Of a stretch of 64,000 nucleotides of DNA, positions 1 to 11,929 are shown in pieces. Source of the DNA: Mesocentrotus franciscanus (Eukaryota; Echinodermata; Echinoidea; Camarodonta; Strongylocentrotidae); assembly GCA_037976565.1 (NCBI GenBank), contig CP137666.1, forward strand, positions 53,657,271 through 53,721,270, written 5' to 3'. The position numbers and the translations under genes are program-made. The notes below the pieces were generated by a model that worked only from the letters and a program-made list of their open reading frames with translations, was not told the DNA's origin and searched no databases. The number at the start of each line of letters is the position of its first letter. Position 1 is the stretch's first letter.

Positions 1-320
1 AGCTGCAGTGCTGGCTATCTCCCCAAGATCGAGACCGAGTTCTTCTCTAATTCCAAGGCCAAGGCCAAGCCTGCGAAGTCGTGTGTAGATCTACAGCTAT
101 AGACCCTAGATCTAGATCTACAGTCTCGACGCGTCTCTAGGCTAGCTCTCGCAGCTCATGAGCTCAGACGAGGCGATGCTCCACCTGAACCCTCCCGATC
201 CCCTGGATCTGGACCGGTCAGTCACGTACACCTGCACCTGCTGCCTCTCAAAAGAGTCAAAGTACAAACTCAGCTTAAGACCGCGGCGGGCATGCGATCG
301 AATGGCTGGTAATTAGTACA
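1..320 (+). other. GC-rich possible exon or gene remnant at the left edge
   Basis: Positions 3-102 can be read without a stop in frame 1 and end at an in-frame TAG near 102. The reading has a lysine/alanine-rich tail (KAKAKPAK). A second open frame at 158-316 starts with ATG (MSSDEAMLHLNPPDPLDLD) and has a cysteine cluster (CTCC); it would encode 52 residues. Base composition here is clearly more GC-rich than the next kilobases. I do not recognise either peptide, and the reverse strand is also fairly open. It could be the 3' end of a gene lying left of the window, a small gene, or chance. Low confidence. Confidence 0.2.
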
Positions 321-1254
321 GTGCGTCCAGAAAATTTCCCTCGTTTATCCGAGTCTATGTTATAATATATAGAAGAAATTTTTCACACCTCCATAGAATT
401 TTTATGCAGATATTTCGACTATATGTTTACGATCGACATACACATTACCGGTATATGCAATACGCGCGATCGGCTATGGATCGGCGCCCTGTACTGTACT
501 GTACGTACGTACGTACGTACGTGCATGTGCTGGCAAGCCTTTTATTCAATGTTGACGTCACTAAATCGCGTTGGGGCATGCAGTTACTCGTCCAAGCTGG
601 TCCTGTACTGACTACAAAAGTATACTACATCATCTGAAGGATTTTTGGTATATTTTTGTTTGGGGGCAGGGGCGGTCGCCAATCGAAAAGTGGGGGCACA
701 ACGCATTTTTGTCCCCAAAGCCATTCAAAGAAAAGGAGAGTAAACGGAATTAAACTTCCTTAACATTCCGCATGCCCCTATATTTATCAATAAATGGAGG
801 ATTTTAATAGCGATACGCGCATATCGTGGAAATATTGTGAGAGGATGGGAAAGCGTGTGTGTTTTTATGATAGGGGTGAGAAGACATGAGCCCCTGAACA
901 CTAGCGTACTGATGGGGCAGTTGCCCCCCCCCCAATAGAATTCAAACGTGGTTTATTTCTTATTCGATACCAGTGATTAACAAATGTTGCTGAAATGATA
1001 TTTTTCCGGATTTTTCTCAATTTTTTGTGTAAATTATACTTTTTTTTTTGCGTTTGTTGGAAAATTACAAATTCCCAAATTTACAGTCAGGCAAAAAAAT
1101 TATTATTTAGAAGCCTTCATGTCAGGATCTGCAGAACGGCCGACTTTTTTGAAAAAGTATGTTAAAGAGAAAAGGAAAGAAAGAAAGAAAGAAAGAATGA
1201 GTGACCTGCCAGTACGTGTCACAAAATAATGAGGTATCAAAATATGCTTATCTG

Positions 1255-2150
1255 ACCGTAATTAAATGCCTAAACCCCTGAGCTTACGGGGGCTCCGCCC
1301 CCTGGACCCCACCAAGGGCCCTAAGGCGGGCCCCTGGATGCTCATCTGACGATAATTAAATATCTAAAACCCCTGAGCTTCCGGCCCTAAGGAGGGGCCC
1401 TGGATGCTCATCTGACCGTAATTAAATACCTAAAACACCTGAGCTTCCGGGGGCTCTGTCCCCTGAACCCCACCAAGGGCCCTATAAGGCGGGCCCCTGG
1501 ATGGTCAACTGACCGTAATTAAATGCCTAAAACCCCTGAGCATCAAGGGACTCAGCCCCCTGGAACAGTGGCGGATCCAGGGGGCCCCGGGCACCCTCCT
1601 CTAGCCAAAAACACCCTTTTTTGTAAAACAAAAAATAGCACTTTTCCCCCCCGTTGAGCAAAAGAAAAAAATTGTGCTCACTACCCTCCCCGCCCCCCAC
1701 TGAGCGAAAAATCGGCCGGCACGATTTTCAAATTTTCGCACGAAGTGGGCCCCTTTTTTGGCCCCCTCTCTTGCCGGCGACTGGATCCGCCCCTGCCCTG
1801 GACCCCCCGCCAATTAGTGACCTGCCAGTGTCACAAATAAGGTATCAAAATATGCTCATCTGACCGTAATTAAATGCCTAAAACCCCTGAGTTTCCGGGG
1901 GCTCCGCCTCCTGGACCCCATTAGGGGCCCTAAGACGGGCCCCTGAATGCTGTTCTGAACATAATTAAATGCCTAAAATCCCTGAGCTTCATGGGGCTCA
2001 GCCCCCTGGACCCCAAGCCAATTAGTGACCTGCCAGTGTCACAAATAAGGTATCTGAATATGCTTATCTGACCGTAATTTAATGCCTAAAACCCCTGAGC
2101 TTCCGGGGTCTCCGCCCCTAGACCTATTTGCTCATTACGCCACTGCCCCT
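1255..2150. repeat. GC-rich ~95-bp interspersed/tandem repeat block
   Basis: A unit containing CCCCTGAGCTTCCGGGGGCT, followed by a GGACCCCACCAAGGGCCCTAA-like segment and CATCTGACCGTAATTAAAT, recurs about every 65-100 bp (units near 1269, 1365, 1430, 1527, 1877, 1973 and 2085). The same repeat returns at 38.53-38.91 kb. A hAT-like MITE (1566-1795) is inserted into it. Function unknown; probably the internal part of a non-autonomous transposon or a minisatellite. Confidence 0.7.
1566..1795. mobile_element. hAT-like MITE, copy 1
   Basis: The element begins CAGTGGCGGATCCAG and ends CTGGATCCGCCCCTG, a 15-bp terminal inverted repeat with one mismatch. It is flanked by 8-bp direct repeats differing at one base (CCCTGGAA / CCCTGGAC). 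CAG...CTG ends and 8-bp target duplications are the hallmark of the hAT superfamily. At 230 bp with no coding capacity it is a MITE. Confidence 0.8.
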
Positions 2151-2690
2151 GGAAGGTGAGCCCCCTGGAGTGTTTGCTTCCCCCCCCCCCAATCTCAAAC
2201 TGCTTCCGGCGCGCCTGGGGGAGCGTGGTTCTGGCACGATTTTGAAGAAATAATCCGACATAATAAATAATGATACAGATTTTGGTGTGCCTTTTTGAGG
2301 CCGTGATTTCCTCTTTTTATATTAGGCCTATTATATGCCAGATTGGATCCGCCACTTTGCAATAGTATAGCAATAATCCTGGCAATAATCTACGTCCTGT
2401 GACTTGAAGACTCTAAATCTACATGCATTTGCCACTCGATCTCCACTAAGCCTGAAGAAATTGGGTAAGCGGAGATGAACTTGAGAAAATCAATTTGTGT
2501 GCCCGTCCCAAATTACAAATCGAATCCACGGCCCGAAGATCAAATAGCCGTGCACTTACTTTTTTGTGTTATATCGGCTATATACCGTTATGAAGTAAAG
2601 GGTGGCAAATCTGGGAAAACATGGAGAAATATTACTCATCCACCACGAGAAGAACATAATTATGAATGTCCAAAAGGCCACTACACTACC

Positions 2691-2848
2691 CAGGGGCGGA
2701 TCCAGCCGGCGGGTTATTTTTTTCCACCGCCACCCCCCCCCCTTGGGCGCCAGGGGAGGGGGCCCAACTTCTTCTTTTTTTCAAAAAAAGGGTGTTTTTA
2801 CCTGTTTTTTTCTAGAGACCGGGCCCCGGCCCCCTGGATCCGCCACTG
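2691..2848. mobile_element. hAT-like MITE, copy 2
   Basis: Ends are CAGGGGCGGATCCAG and CTGGATCCGCCACTG, flanked by a perfect 8-bp target duplication ACACTACC (2683-2690 and 2849-2856). It is 158 bp long, shares its termini with the 1566-1795 copy and has no coding capacity. A partial copy retaining the right end is at about 4048-4146, and left ends are visible near 37876 and 38398. Confidence 0.85.
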
Positions 2849-3845
2849 ACACTACCACCAGGTACATGCACTCTGGCCAAAAGGAAAGTCCTGGCAGAAC
2901 AAATGTATCCAAATTTATATACCATCAGGCATTTTTTACGTGTCTCTCCTTTTTCGATTAATGAATTATGATTATTATTATTTGGGCTGTTTAAACTTCG
3001 ATGTCATCTCGATCACCTGTAGCTGCTATGGTCATGTTTTTGCCCGCGCGCATGTGATCACCTGCATGCTGTTGCTGAGGGATGCTGAGGGATGCTTAGG
3101 CAGGGTCGGATTTAGGATTCCATAAGGCCAAAATAATACCGAAAATAATGTGTTTCTCGTCCGGACTTAACAAAAAAGGAGGAGGCAGGGCATTACTATT
3201 GACTATTTTGCAATTTTTTTCAAAGATGGCTGCCATGCTAATAATATAGCTGGCCAAGCCTATTTCCCCCACTCCCGGGGTCGAAGGGACCGCATTCGTG
3301 TTCCCCAAATCTCCGATAAAGGGTACTCAGTTTTCGCGCGACAAAGTCACGGCCCGAGAATTGTAAACAAAAAGGGATGTATCTGACTTTTCACCCGGAG
3401 ATTTTTTTTTTAATCTCTCTCTCTTTGGATTCCTAAGAAATTCAAAAAGGGGGTTGTAAAATATCTTGAATATCATAGAAAGGGGGTTACATTGAGCAGT
3501 GTTCCGGATTTGAAGGTCTCCAAGGCAGGAAAAGCCCGCGATAGGGGGGTTCAGAAATGTTGGCAGCCCTGAGATAGGGGGTGCTTTCAAAGGAAGGGAA
3601 CAAACATACGCGTACCCTAAATAACACTGAGTGGGGGAGGCAGGGCCTATTTATTCACAGATATTGTGCTATATGAGTATACTGATGCAATGAGTATGAC
3701 CAAAACAAATGATTTGTATCACTTCAGAAGCTATTTAAACTGTTTCATGTCGTTGTCTATTATGTCGGCATGTCAATCGGGCTATACACTCTGGCCAAAA
3801 GGAAAGTCCTGGCAGAACAAATTTATCCAAATTTATATACCATCA

Positions 3846-3945
3846 GGGGGGTGTTTCACTAAGCCCTAAAATCGATCTTAAAATCGATCCGATCGATTTT
3901 AAGGGCCTAAAATCGATTTCGATTTTAGTTGATGAAACACCCCCC
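3846..3945. mobile_element. ~100-bp palindromic MITE-like element
   Basis: A G-run followed by GTGTTTCACTAA at the left mirrors TTGATGAAACAC followed by a C-run at the right. The interior consists of ATCGATTTTA-type inverted copies, so almost the whole 100 bp can fold into one hairpin. Confidence 0.55.
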
Positions 3946-4599
3946 AGGTGAGGAAAAGGTAAAGATGAGAGATTTTCAACACAAGGCATGTAGACCGTCT
4001 GTGTCTGCTTTTTACCTAGCCCGTCTGTGTCTGCTTTTTACCTAGCCTAGCCGGCCGATTTTCCGCTCACTGGGGGGGGGGGGACATTTTTTTACAAAAA
4101 AGGGTGTGTTTACCTGTTTTTCTAGGGGCCCCTGGATCCGCCACTGACTACTACTACTACTAGTATACTAGTAGTGAGGCCTATTTCATGATGATAATAA
4201 TGATTAATGATGATAACATTAAACAGAAAAAAAACTTTCTGCAGCCTATACATATTTAAATCATCTAGGCTTACACTAACTATATGCTCTAGTCGAGTCA
4301 TGATCCAAGTTGTATCACACTTCTTGTTTAAGAAATTAGCTCAACGCTCATATAGTACATACAGTGGACTTCAGAATCTTTAGAATGTGTCTAGACTTTT
4401 GATTTGAAAATAAATCATAATAATATTGTGTTGTCATAGATCTTCCTGACTAGACTCACTCACGTACGTTTTATCCAATCATTCTACGTACCGTGAACTG
4501 TGTATTGTAAAAACTTCTGGCAAAAAGCCTATCTTCATCACATTGTCTCGTAAAGCTCGAGATTTCAGATGCGAGACTCAACTCAGGGATCGAGAAAGG

Positions 4600-4773
4600 C
4601 CATGTCACGTCGCGTCACACTGCTAAGCAACACGTACACAACAACAATTCATCGTACATCCGCATTCATTCATTCACATCTTATTTCTCACTGGACATTC
4701 TCTCTGTAAACTCGTCGAAAGCAAAGTGTAACTAATAGCTCTACCGGGTCTAGTGTTTTTCTTTCTCCAAAAT
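4600..4773 (+). promoter_or_regulatory. Probable 5' noncoding exon/promoter region of MEIG1
   Basis: A consensus splice donor (AAAAT|GTAAGTT) is at 4774. It could join to the acceptor at 5860, which begins the first coding exon of MEIG1. The upstream sequence has no good open frame, so this would be an untranslated leader exon; its 5' end cannot be placed. Inferred from splice signals only. Confidence 0.35.
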
Positions 4774-5249
4774 GTAAGTTATTTGCACTGCTTTCTATAT
4801 TGTCTACCTTATTTGATGAAATGTGTCGAGTTTTTATTTAATTTTTTGTTCTCAGCTGACTGTATTCTCGCTTTTTTGCAACCAGGCATGGCTAGCTCCG
4901 TGCATGCACCTGTGACCTGTTCTTGTGTGTAATTAGAGAGAAAGTGTGAGGCCGGCTGGACGGAGGCTGAGCTCACAAGACATGTTTTGACTAAGCATTG
5001 TGCCATTGATATTAAAAAAAAACTAGACAGTAGGCCTAGATATAGTTCTAGTAGTACTACAGCTACCGTACTCGGTAGACTCCACATCTAGATAGATGCC
5101 CTTTTTGCTGATTAAACAAAACAGCTTGATTTTCAGAATTGATGAAGTAGCTGAGCCTGAGCAGAGACCTGGCTGCAGAGCGCTAGAGCGAGACGTGCTA
5201 AGTAATGCTAGCCTACAGTGTGTGTGTATTGGGTTTTTACAGACGTGTA

Positions 5250-5398
5250 TCAATCAGATATGATTATTTACGTCTGGGGACCGACCTTTAACGTCACCAT
5301 CCGAAAGACGCGATTCAGTTTCGAACCTGCGTCCTCGGCTGAATCAGTTTGTAACTTCCACTGTTAGCTGGATTACAGGCGCACGCCACAATGCCTAA
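5250..5398 (-). mobile_element. SINE with a 7SL/Alu-like head, in the MEIG1 5' intron
   Basis: On the minus strand the element starts near 5398 with GTGGCGTGCGCCTGTAATCC followed by AGCTA. This closely matches the 5' domain of 7SL RNA and Alu-type SINEs, including the A box. About 55 nt further on is a pol III B-box-like GGTTCGAAACTG (5315-5327). The tail CATCCGAAAGACGC-like segment (minus: GCGTCTTTCGGATGG) is unlike mammalian Alu. Read as a pol III-derived SINE; the 7SL origin is a hypothesis. Confidence 0.5.
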
Positions 5399-5885
5399 TA
5401 AATGCCATTAGGCAGCTAGGCCTAGAATATACTAGCCACTAGCTAGTTACTCTTTATCTTTTGCGTAAAAAATCCTGACCTGTATCAGTGTAGATCTAGT
5501 ACCTATGCAAAAATATGAAGGCGCATGCGCAGACATGCATGGGAACCTTTGCTGCATGCTGCCTTTTCTAATTGTGAAAATGACATCGCAATTCGCATTG
5601 TTCTTGTTTGAATCTGATGAGTGATGAGGTTTTTAGCAGTGCCAGTAGGCCTATAACTCTTCTAAAGAATATAGACTACAGGAATAATTGAAGCACATAA
5701 GGAAAATAGACATGCATGTAGTATGTACAAGAAAATCATTGTCAATTTCAAGTCAAATATTACGTACAAAAATATAGGGCTCCCAATCATACAAAACAGT
5801 AAACCTTGTCCTGTATTGTACTTAAGTCTATGTCTCCCTCTCATGCCCTTCATCTTACAGATTACTGCTAAAGAACCATCTAAAC

Positions 5886-7049
5886 ATGGCTGTTGCCGTA
5901 GCTCAAGAACCCAAGGGAATGACCAGGCCTAAACGCTGGTCAGAGGAAGTAGAAGAGAACTACAGATTCCAGCTGGCTGGATACAGAGATGCGGTTGAAT
6001 ATTCTTCTATTAAAAAAGATGAGGTAAGTTGAAGCCAAGGATCTACCAAACATAATCTTGATCTTTTATTTCTTCTTCCTGTATTCAATTCAATTTAAAG
6101 TGGTTTATTTAATGATAAATTGCAAGCCACGGCTGAATTACAAATCATTTCACATAAAAACTGAGTGAACTAAGTTAACAATTGAAAATAATAATTACAT
6201 AATTGAAAAAGCTTGAATAAATAGCAAATATTGCGTAGGGTTCTATACCAGAACAGTACAAACTAATAGGGAAAAGAGTGAGAAAGAATACAAGAATAGA
6301 TATGCATATCTAAAGAAGAAGACGGACAGGAAAGAAAAAAGATGATCAAAAGGAGAGAAAAAGACACTCACCTTTGATTCCTGCATCTTGCCAGATACTT
6401 TTGAGCATATTTGACTTGCATCTAAATAAGCTTAAATTCATTAATCATAAAAACTGCCATTTGCAGGTTGATGAATAGGCTAAGATAAGGAAAGCCATGA
6501 AATCCTAAAATTTCTTTAATTTTGAAAAGAATCTGCGCTCAAGCCAAATCAGCTTTGACTAACTCAAATGTACCTCAAATACACTGAGTAGAAAATTCAG
6601 GAAGTACATAATTTTAGTCAAGTGATTTAATGTTAACACTCTAAAACTCGACTGTAAACTGCAGAATTTTTTTAAACATTTGGTAAAAAACAAACACAAG
6701 AATAAAAAATAAATTTCATTAGGTAATGTAGCACAAACTGAAATAAGTATTTTTCATGAGTGTGTCCACGCTTGTGTGTTTTCCCCAATTTCTTAGAGTA
6801 GATTTCCTAATTGAGAATACTTTTCTCAATGTTTATGTAGTGGGAGTGTTGGAATAATTTCATCAAAGAATCATCGTAGCATCAATTAACTTCCTTGTAA
6901 CGTTTTTTCTTCCATTACAGCCCAACAGATGGCCTGAGACAGGTTATGTGAAGAAGCTGCAGAGGAAAGATGGTCTCTTCTACTACTACAACAGGAACAG
7001 GGAATGTGAAGATAAAAACGTACACATGACCAAGATGTACACATATTAG
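5886..7049 (+). CDS. MEIG1: Meiosis expressed gene 1 protein homologue
   Basis: Two coding exons, 5886-6023 and 6921-7049, joined at a phase-0 intron (GAG|GTAAGT ... TTACAG|CCC), encode 88 aa, the same length as mammalian MEIG1. Family-defining segments are [20 protein letters not shown] (about 16-35), then [16 protein letters not shown] and [13 protein letters not shown] near the C terminus, ending MTKMYTY. From the family: MEIG1 is a small cytoplasmic protein that binds PACRG at the manchette and is needed for sperm flagellum assembly; no enzyme activity is known. The start chosen is the first ATG after the acceptor at 5860, with AAAC before it. A polyadenylation signal AATAAA is at 7649-7654, another at 8332. 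No oddity in the coding part; very confident. Confidence 0.95.
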
Positions 7050-8598
7050 AAATTTATTTAAGCTTGTATATAATTCCCTTTAGTTCATTTTCTGATTTGA
7101 TGCATTTTGTTATTGGTAGATTAACAAGAAGAGAATATATTACATGTACTCATTACAAACTCCTTTTCCCCCTTTATGATATTCCCAAATTTGTGTTTCA
7201 TGTTACAGTATCTATTAAATTGTTGAATCTGTTTTATATATTTATTGTTATGGTTCTAACTTCTTTTATAAGTCTGTTTCTGCTTGTATTATGTACTGTA
7301 TTTTTCCTTGTTTTAACTTCTTTTTTTTTTTTGGGGGGGGGGGGTCAAAATTTGTGAAAAAAATTACTTCATTTTTTTCCCTTTAAAGTTCATGTTTCAT
7401 ACTCATAATTGTTGTTCATTGTCAGAATTTGTATGAATATGTTCTTCTATGGACTGCTGCAGCACAGAAACTGCTCATCAAATCACAAGTCACACATAGG
7501 TTTGCATCATCTCTATAGATCTAACCACTGAAATATGATTAGTGATATGAGATATGTTTTCAATACAAATGAAAATCATGGCCTTTGTAAATAGAAAATT
7601 ACTCCCCTCCCTTAAATGTTGTAAATAATAGAATTGTTATAAGTGGATAATAAAGGGAGTGGTATGGAAGTATGAAAACCTTGCGTTCAATCTTGGGCCT
7701 ATTTGTATGTGTAGAAGGAATGTTGCAAGTCATTGTTTGTAGTACATGTTTTATACTTGGATATTTGCTTCACTCTGATTTATTTATACCAAAGTATTTT
7801 GATATCTAGCTGGTACTAGAACCTATATATTGTAAATGGAAATTGGTATGAACCTAGAGGTCGACCAGTCAACCAATGCCCTGGAGAAATTTGTTATGAC
7901 ACCATATTAGTGCAAAAAGCCTTTGGCAAGACAGTCTGTATTGTCAATCTCCTTTCCCCAGAAAAAAAGTGTGAATCTGGTAGGTTTTAGTAGTGTTTAA
8001 TTTACCAAGTGTAGTGGATTTGGCACATTTTTGAAATGTATTTGAGAAGAGAGGTTTGATTTCTTATGTCATGAGCTTTGCTATGAAGACATTTTATCTA
8101 CCGGTATATACACAATTGACATAATATAAATTGTGCATTGCTACCTATCATCATGCTTCTTATCTCTATCTGAATAAGAAATGTATAAAGCTGAATAATC
8201 TGTTTGTAACTAGGGCACTGGGGTTAATAACATTTGCCTCTAGGTTACATTTCCAGGATTATTAGCATACTAATTTACCCAAAATATTTTGTTTATAATA
8301 TGTACGAGGCTCCTGCTATGGCCACGTAAAAAATAAAAGCACAAGTTGAAAACTGAGATGCGGTTTAAAATTTGTAACTTTTTGAAGACTTTCCAGTGAG
8401 TTGTATTCTCTGAAGGGTGTCTTTCATCGATGGTTCTTAACCTTTCCGGTCCTACAAAACGACCCCCCTTCTACCATGTAATTCTTGGCCAGTACCTTTA
8501 TACCCCTTCTCTCTCCTAATGCAATACAATATATATTTGAATGGGTTTGTTCATTACCTCCCAGAAAATTCTGAAATGACCCCGAACAAAGTCATGAC

Positions 8599-9053
8599 CA
8601 GAGATGCCAACCTTCATCAACAAAAAAAAGTATTCTTAAACAGAAAAAACAGTATTTTTTGACCAAAAAAAGTATTTTTGAAAAAACCCTAAAATATCGC
8701 CCAATCAAGCAGCTTCAAAGAAATAGGCAACGGCGGTACCACTTATACGTACCCGGATCGGAGCGCGACGTGCATACAGTACATGTGGGTTGTTCGCAAC
8801 GAGCGCAGTTTGGGCCCCGTATCACCGTACTGCATGCATCGTTTGAAGACATAGATGCATAATACACACACAACACAAAGCCCATGATCGGAAATGAAGA
8901 AAACGTCAATAAAAAAATTTAAAAAAAAATTAAAAAAAAAATTAAAAAATTAAAAAAAAAAAAAACGTAACAAAACATACAAAAAACGTACTGCCGTATT
9001 CATAGCCAAAAAATGGGACAAATACGGCAAAAACAGAACAGTTGGCATCTCTG
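8599..9053. mobile_element. MITE with CAGAGATGCCAAC ends, copy 1
   Basis: Terminal inverted repeat CAGAGATGCCAAC ... GTTGGCATCTCTG with a perfect 6-bp flanking duplication CATGAC (8593-8598 and 9054-9059). 455 bp, with an A-rich interior containing AAAATCGTATTT-like and poly-A/TTAAAA runs. No coding capacity. Confidence 0.8.
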
Positions 9054-9949
9054 CATGACCCATGGGTTAAGAACCATTGATGTACTTAAATATGCATTGT
9101 GATGCCATATAGTGCTACGAAGCAGTTAAATTGCATTACTGTATTAAATCTTGGCTATAAATCATATGACGTAAATGCAAAAGTACATTCATCATGTATT
9201 TATTGAATTCATACATCAATTCGTACATATAATGCCTTCCTGTATTGGCACATGAAATATAAACATAAGCAAAAAACCCTGTGGTATACAAGCTACATGT
9301 ATACTTCTTCTATCTCTTTCTCAGCTCTTTCTCTACTAGACAATTGCATTCTAATGAAACATTACAATATGAAAACAGATACCATGCACACATAACATTA
9401 GATTATGGGTGCTCTATAGGTACTTGTTTACTGGTCAAGGCAGTCCTATCTATGAAAATATTCCAAGTACTTGAAGTACTACTTTGCAAATCACTAGCCC
9501 TAAATAGTCAATTAAAAATTATTATAAACATTTGTTAATATTCAACATGAAATTATATTCTGGCACTAAATATCACCATAGAGTTAAATTATAAGCTCAC
9601 AGCAAGTATAGCTCAACAACAAATATATACTATGTTCACACAATATTATTGTACAAGAATAACTTCAAATATACCATGTCTTTCAAACGGCTCTGTTCAA
9701 GAATGGCCATATATGAGGTAAGGATAATATACATTGCACCTATAGCTACTGTCCTCCAACATATACATGGAAAACTGGAAGGAAAGTTGAACTTCCATCC
9801 ATCTGTAATACAGACTGCACTGACATCTCTTACATGTTCAAAATCAATAATTTTATAGCTGTTTCGTTCTTTTTATATTAGTGTGGAAGAATATCATGGC
9901 AAAATGCCCCCTGAAAAGGACAGCACCTCAAGTGCCCTCATATTCACGC

Positions 9950-10165
9950 TACATGTTTGTGTAGTCCCATGTACACAATTCTGTGTCCAGAGCATGTGAC
10001 TCTCAGAGTCTCGATCAGTAAGGCTTGGCCACTTTCTTATCATTTTGATGATCCCAAAACCTCACAGTATACACTTAATACTTGAATGCTACAGGATCAA
10101 CATTTTCCAATCGCTTCCACAGTTTCTTTCACAATGCAATCGACTTTATCTTTATGCATGGAAGA
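9950..10165. repeat. Diverged partial copy of the 19762-20159 element
   Basis: Shares long blocks with 19962-20150, such as TTATCATTTTGATGAT followed by CCTTGCAGT/CCTCACAGT and the TTTCTTTCACA(A/G)TGCAATCG segment. The right end is degraded (ACTTTATCTTTA) and the left end missing. Confidence 0.6.
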
Positions 10166-11405
10166 TGATGATGAATACACATAGGCATGGTCAAGGGCCA
10201 GTTTGACACCCAGATAAAGAGATTCATTACCTTAAATGAATACAAAACATAAGTGGGGTTAACAAGTCAATGCTAAAACCATGCACTGCCCTACAAATTT
10301 ATAAAGAAAAAAACATTCTAACAAGCATGTAGAAAGAAGAGAAAGTAGACCATAAATATATAAATTTTCAGGATAAGGAATTGTTAAGATATCAGGAAAA
10401 AAAATTATACAAAATTATTTCTACCACATGTGATTTAATAGCATTTGGTTAATTACATCTTTCTCAGTCCCATCGACAGAAACAACAGAATAGAAGATTA
10501 GAGAATAGAGAATAGAGTGTTAATAGTCCAAATTGTAAGTTTAAATGTCTTGTCAATATGTCAGGATTGTGATACAATTCATCAATAACAACCGACATGT
10601 TACAATAAAAGAAAACAAAAAAGAAGAATCAAAATGAAATGAACATAAAGCACTTGGAACATACTATCTACTCTCAAGAACCCACCCACATGGTTGGGAG
10701 AGGACCGTTGCTATGTTACCATACTTTAAGGCAAATCGGCAAATCCTAAGATTATGTTCATTCAATGTAATTTATACTGCAATTAACCTATAGAGGAAGC
10801 AATGAGAGTTTTAGTATTAATAATTAATCATTGTGTAACAAAGCGATATGATGGCTCGCTACAAGCTGCAAGAGAACAAAAAGAAGCCCAAAACAAACAA
10901 ACAACTTAACCCCCCCCACCCCTAAAAAAAAAAAGGCCAAACAAAAACAATTCTGTCAAGTCAAATGAGTGTCATTTAAATATCTTTGGTCGTGTTAAAA
11001 CACTCATTGCAATGAAAATCCTGATATAAGATATTATAGCCCATTGTGAAGAAATGAATATAGAAGCTTCTACTATCCTTTCATATTCAAAACCACTCAT
11101 TGCTCATCCAAATATGAGGCCTACCTCACTTTCAAACTTTCAAATTCACTTTCAAATTCAAATTAAGATCATAGTAAACCTATGTACAAGACTTGTTACA
11201 AACCTGTTTAGATTTCAAATATTGGCTTGATATAGCTTCAAGTCCAAGACTTGGAGAGCGTAAACAATTTGAACAACATTAATAAATTACTTGGCTAAAG
11301 TGCTTTATCCAAGTTTTGGACATATTATGTACATATTGTTTCATCTAGATATATTTGTTGTTTGATATAGTTTAATATCCAATATTTTTAAGATGTCATC
11401 ACGTT

Positions 11406-11724
11406 CAGAGATGCCAACCTCTTGACACAAAATAACAGACTGAATATCCTAAAAAAAAAAATCAGATTTTCACGAAAACTCGACACTACCACTGGGCCAG
11501 TAAAATGTCAGGAAAACATTTAATGAGAAAATTGTAAAGCTGCCGATTTTGTCGGGGTTTGGGGGTTTACTTGTACATGTATCTATGCGATTCCGCGGTT
11601 TATAATTGATTGTTTTTTTTTTTGAAAGATGAAAAATCGTATTTCAAGAGGCAATATCGTATTATCGTATTTCACTTGTTTTATCATACTAAATACAATA
11701 AAATCGTCCTGGTTGGCATCTCTG
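11406..11724. mobile_element. MITE with CAGAGATGCCAAC ends, copy 2
   Basis: Terminal inverted repeat CAGAGATGCCAACC ... GGTTGGCATCTCTG, flanked by a perfect 6-bp duplication CACGTT (11400-11405 and 11725-11730). 319 bp; the interior is closely similar to the copy at 30878-31302. Confidence 0.85.
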
Positions 11725-11929
11725 CACGTTTAATACTACAACTGATTTTTGCTGCCCAATTTACATTTAGGGGATTTGTTTAATTCATCATTTTCTTTCA
11801 TAAAAGTAGCATATCATTAATTGATTCCCTTAAATTTACATCATACAGGCTTGCATTTGGAATGAGTTTACATCAGCCTTAGACTGGAAAGACTCTAGGG
11901 CACATCTTGCAAAGTGCATGCCACTCATT

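Larger units (their letters stand above)
321..4600. other. Gene-free repeat mosaic upstream of MEIG1
   Basis: No supportable gene is seen. The stretch holds a GTAC microsatellite (about 499-524), an AAAG microsatellite (about 1170-1197), a dispersed GC-rich ~95-bp repeat (1255-2150), two intact hAT-like MITEs, and duplicated segments. An example of duplication is the motif TGGCCAAAAGGAAAGTCCTG, present near 2873 and again near 3792. A 28-bp tandem duplication sits near 3990-4046. Segments near 3100-3320 and 3590-3640 recur in the ACADL intron (20.7-21.1 kb) and near 25.5-25.8 kb. Confidence 0.6.
7050..11929. other. 3' untranslated/intergenic region between MEIG1 and ACADL
   Basis: No further gene is supportable. 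It holds the 3' UTR of MEIG1 (extent unknown), presumably the 3' UTR of the convergent ACADL gene, two copies of the CAGAGATGCCAAC-ended MITE (8599-9053 and 11406-11724), and a diverged copy (about 9950-10165) of the element at 19762-20159. The remainder is AT-rich, with poly-A runs and the short frames expected by chance. Confidence 0.6.

Noticed and set aside
7064..7357. 97-residue hydrophobic frame downstream of MEIG1
   Set aside because: AT-rich 3' UTR read as Phe/Ile/Leu; it ends in a poly-T/poly-G run, with no homology seen.
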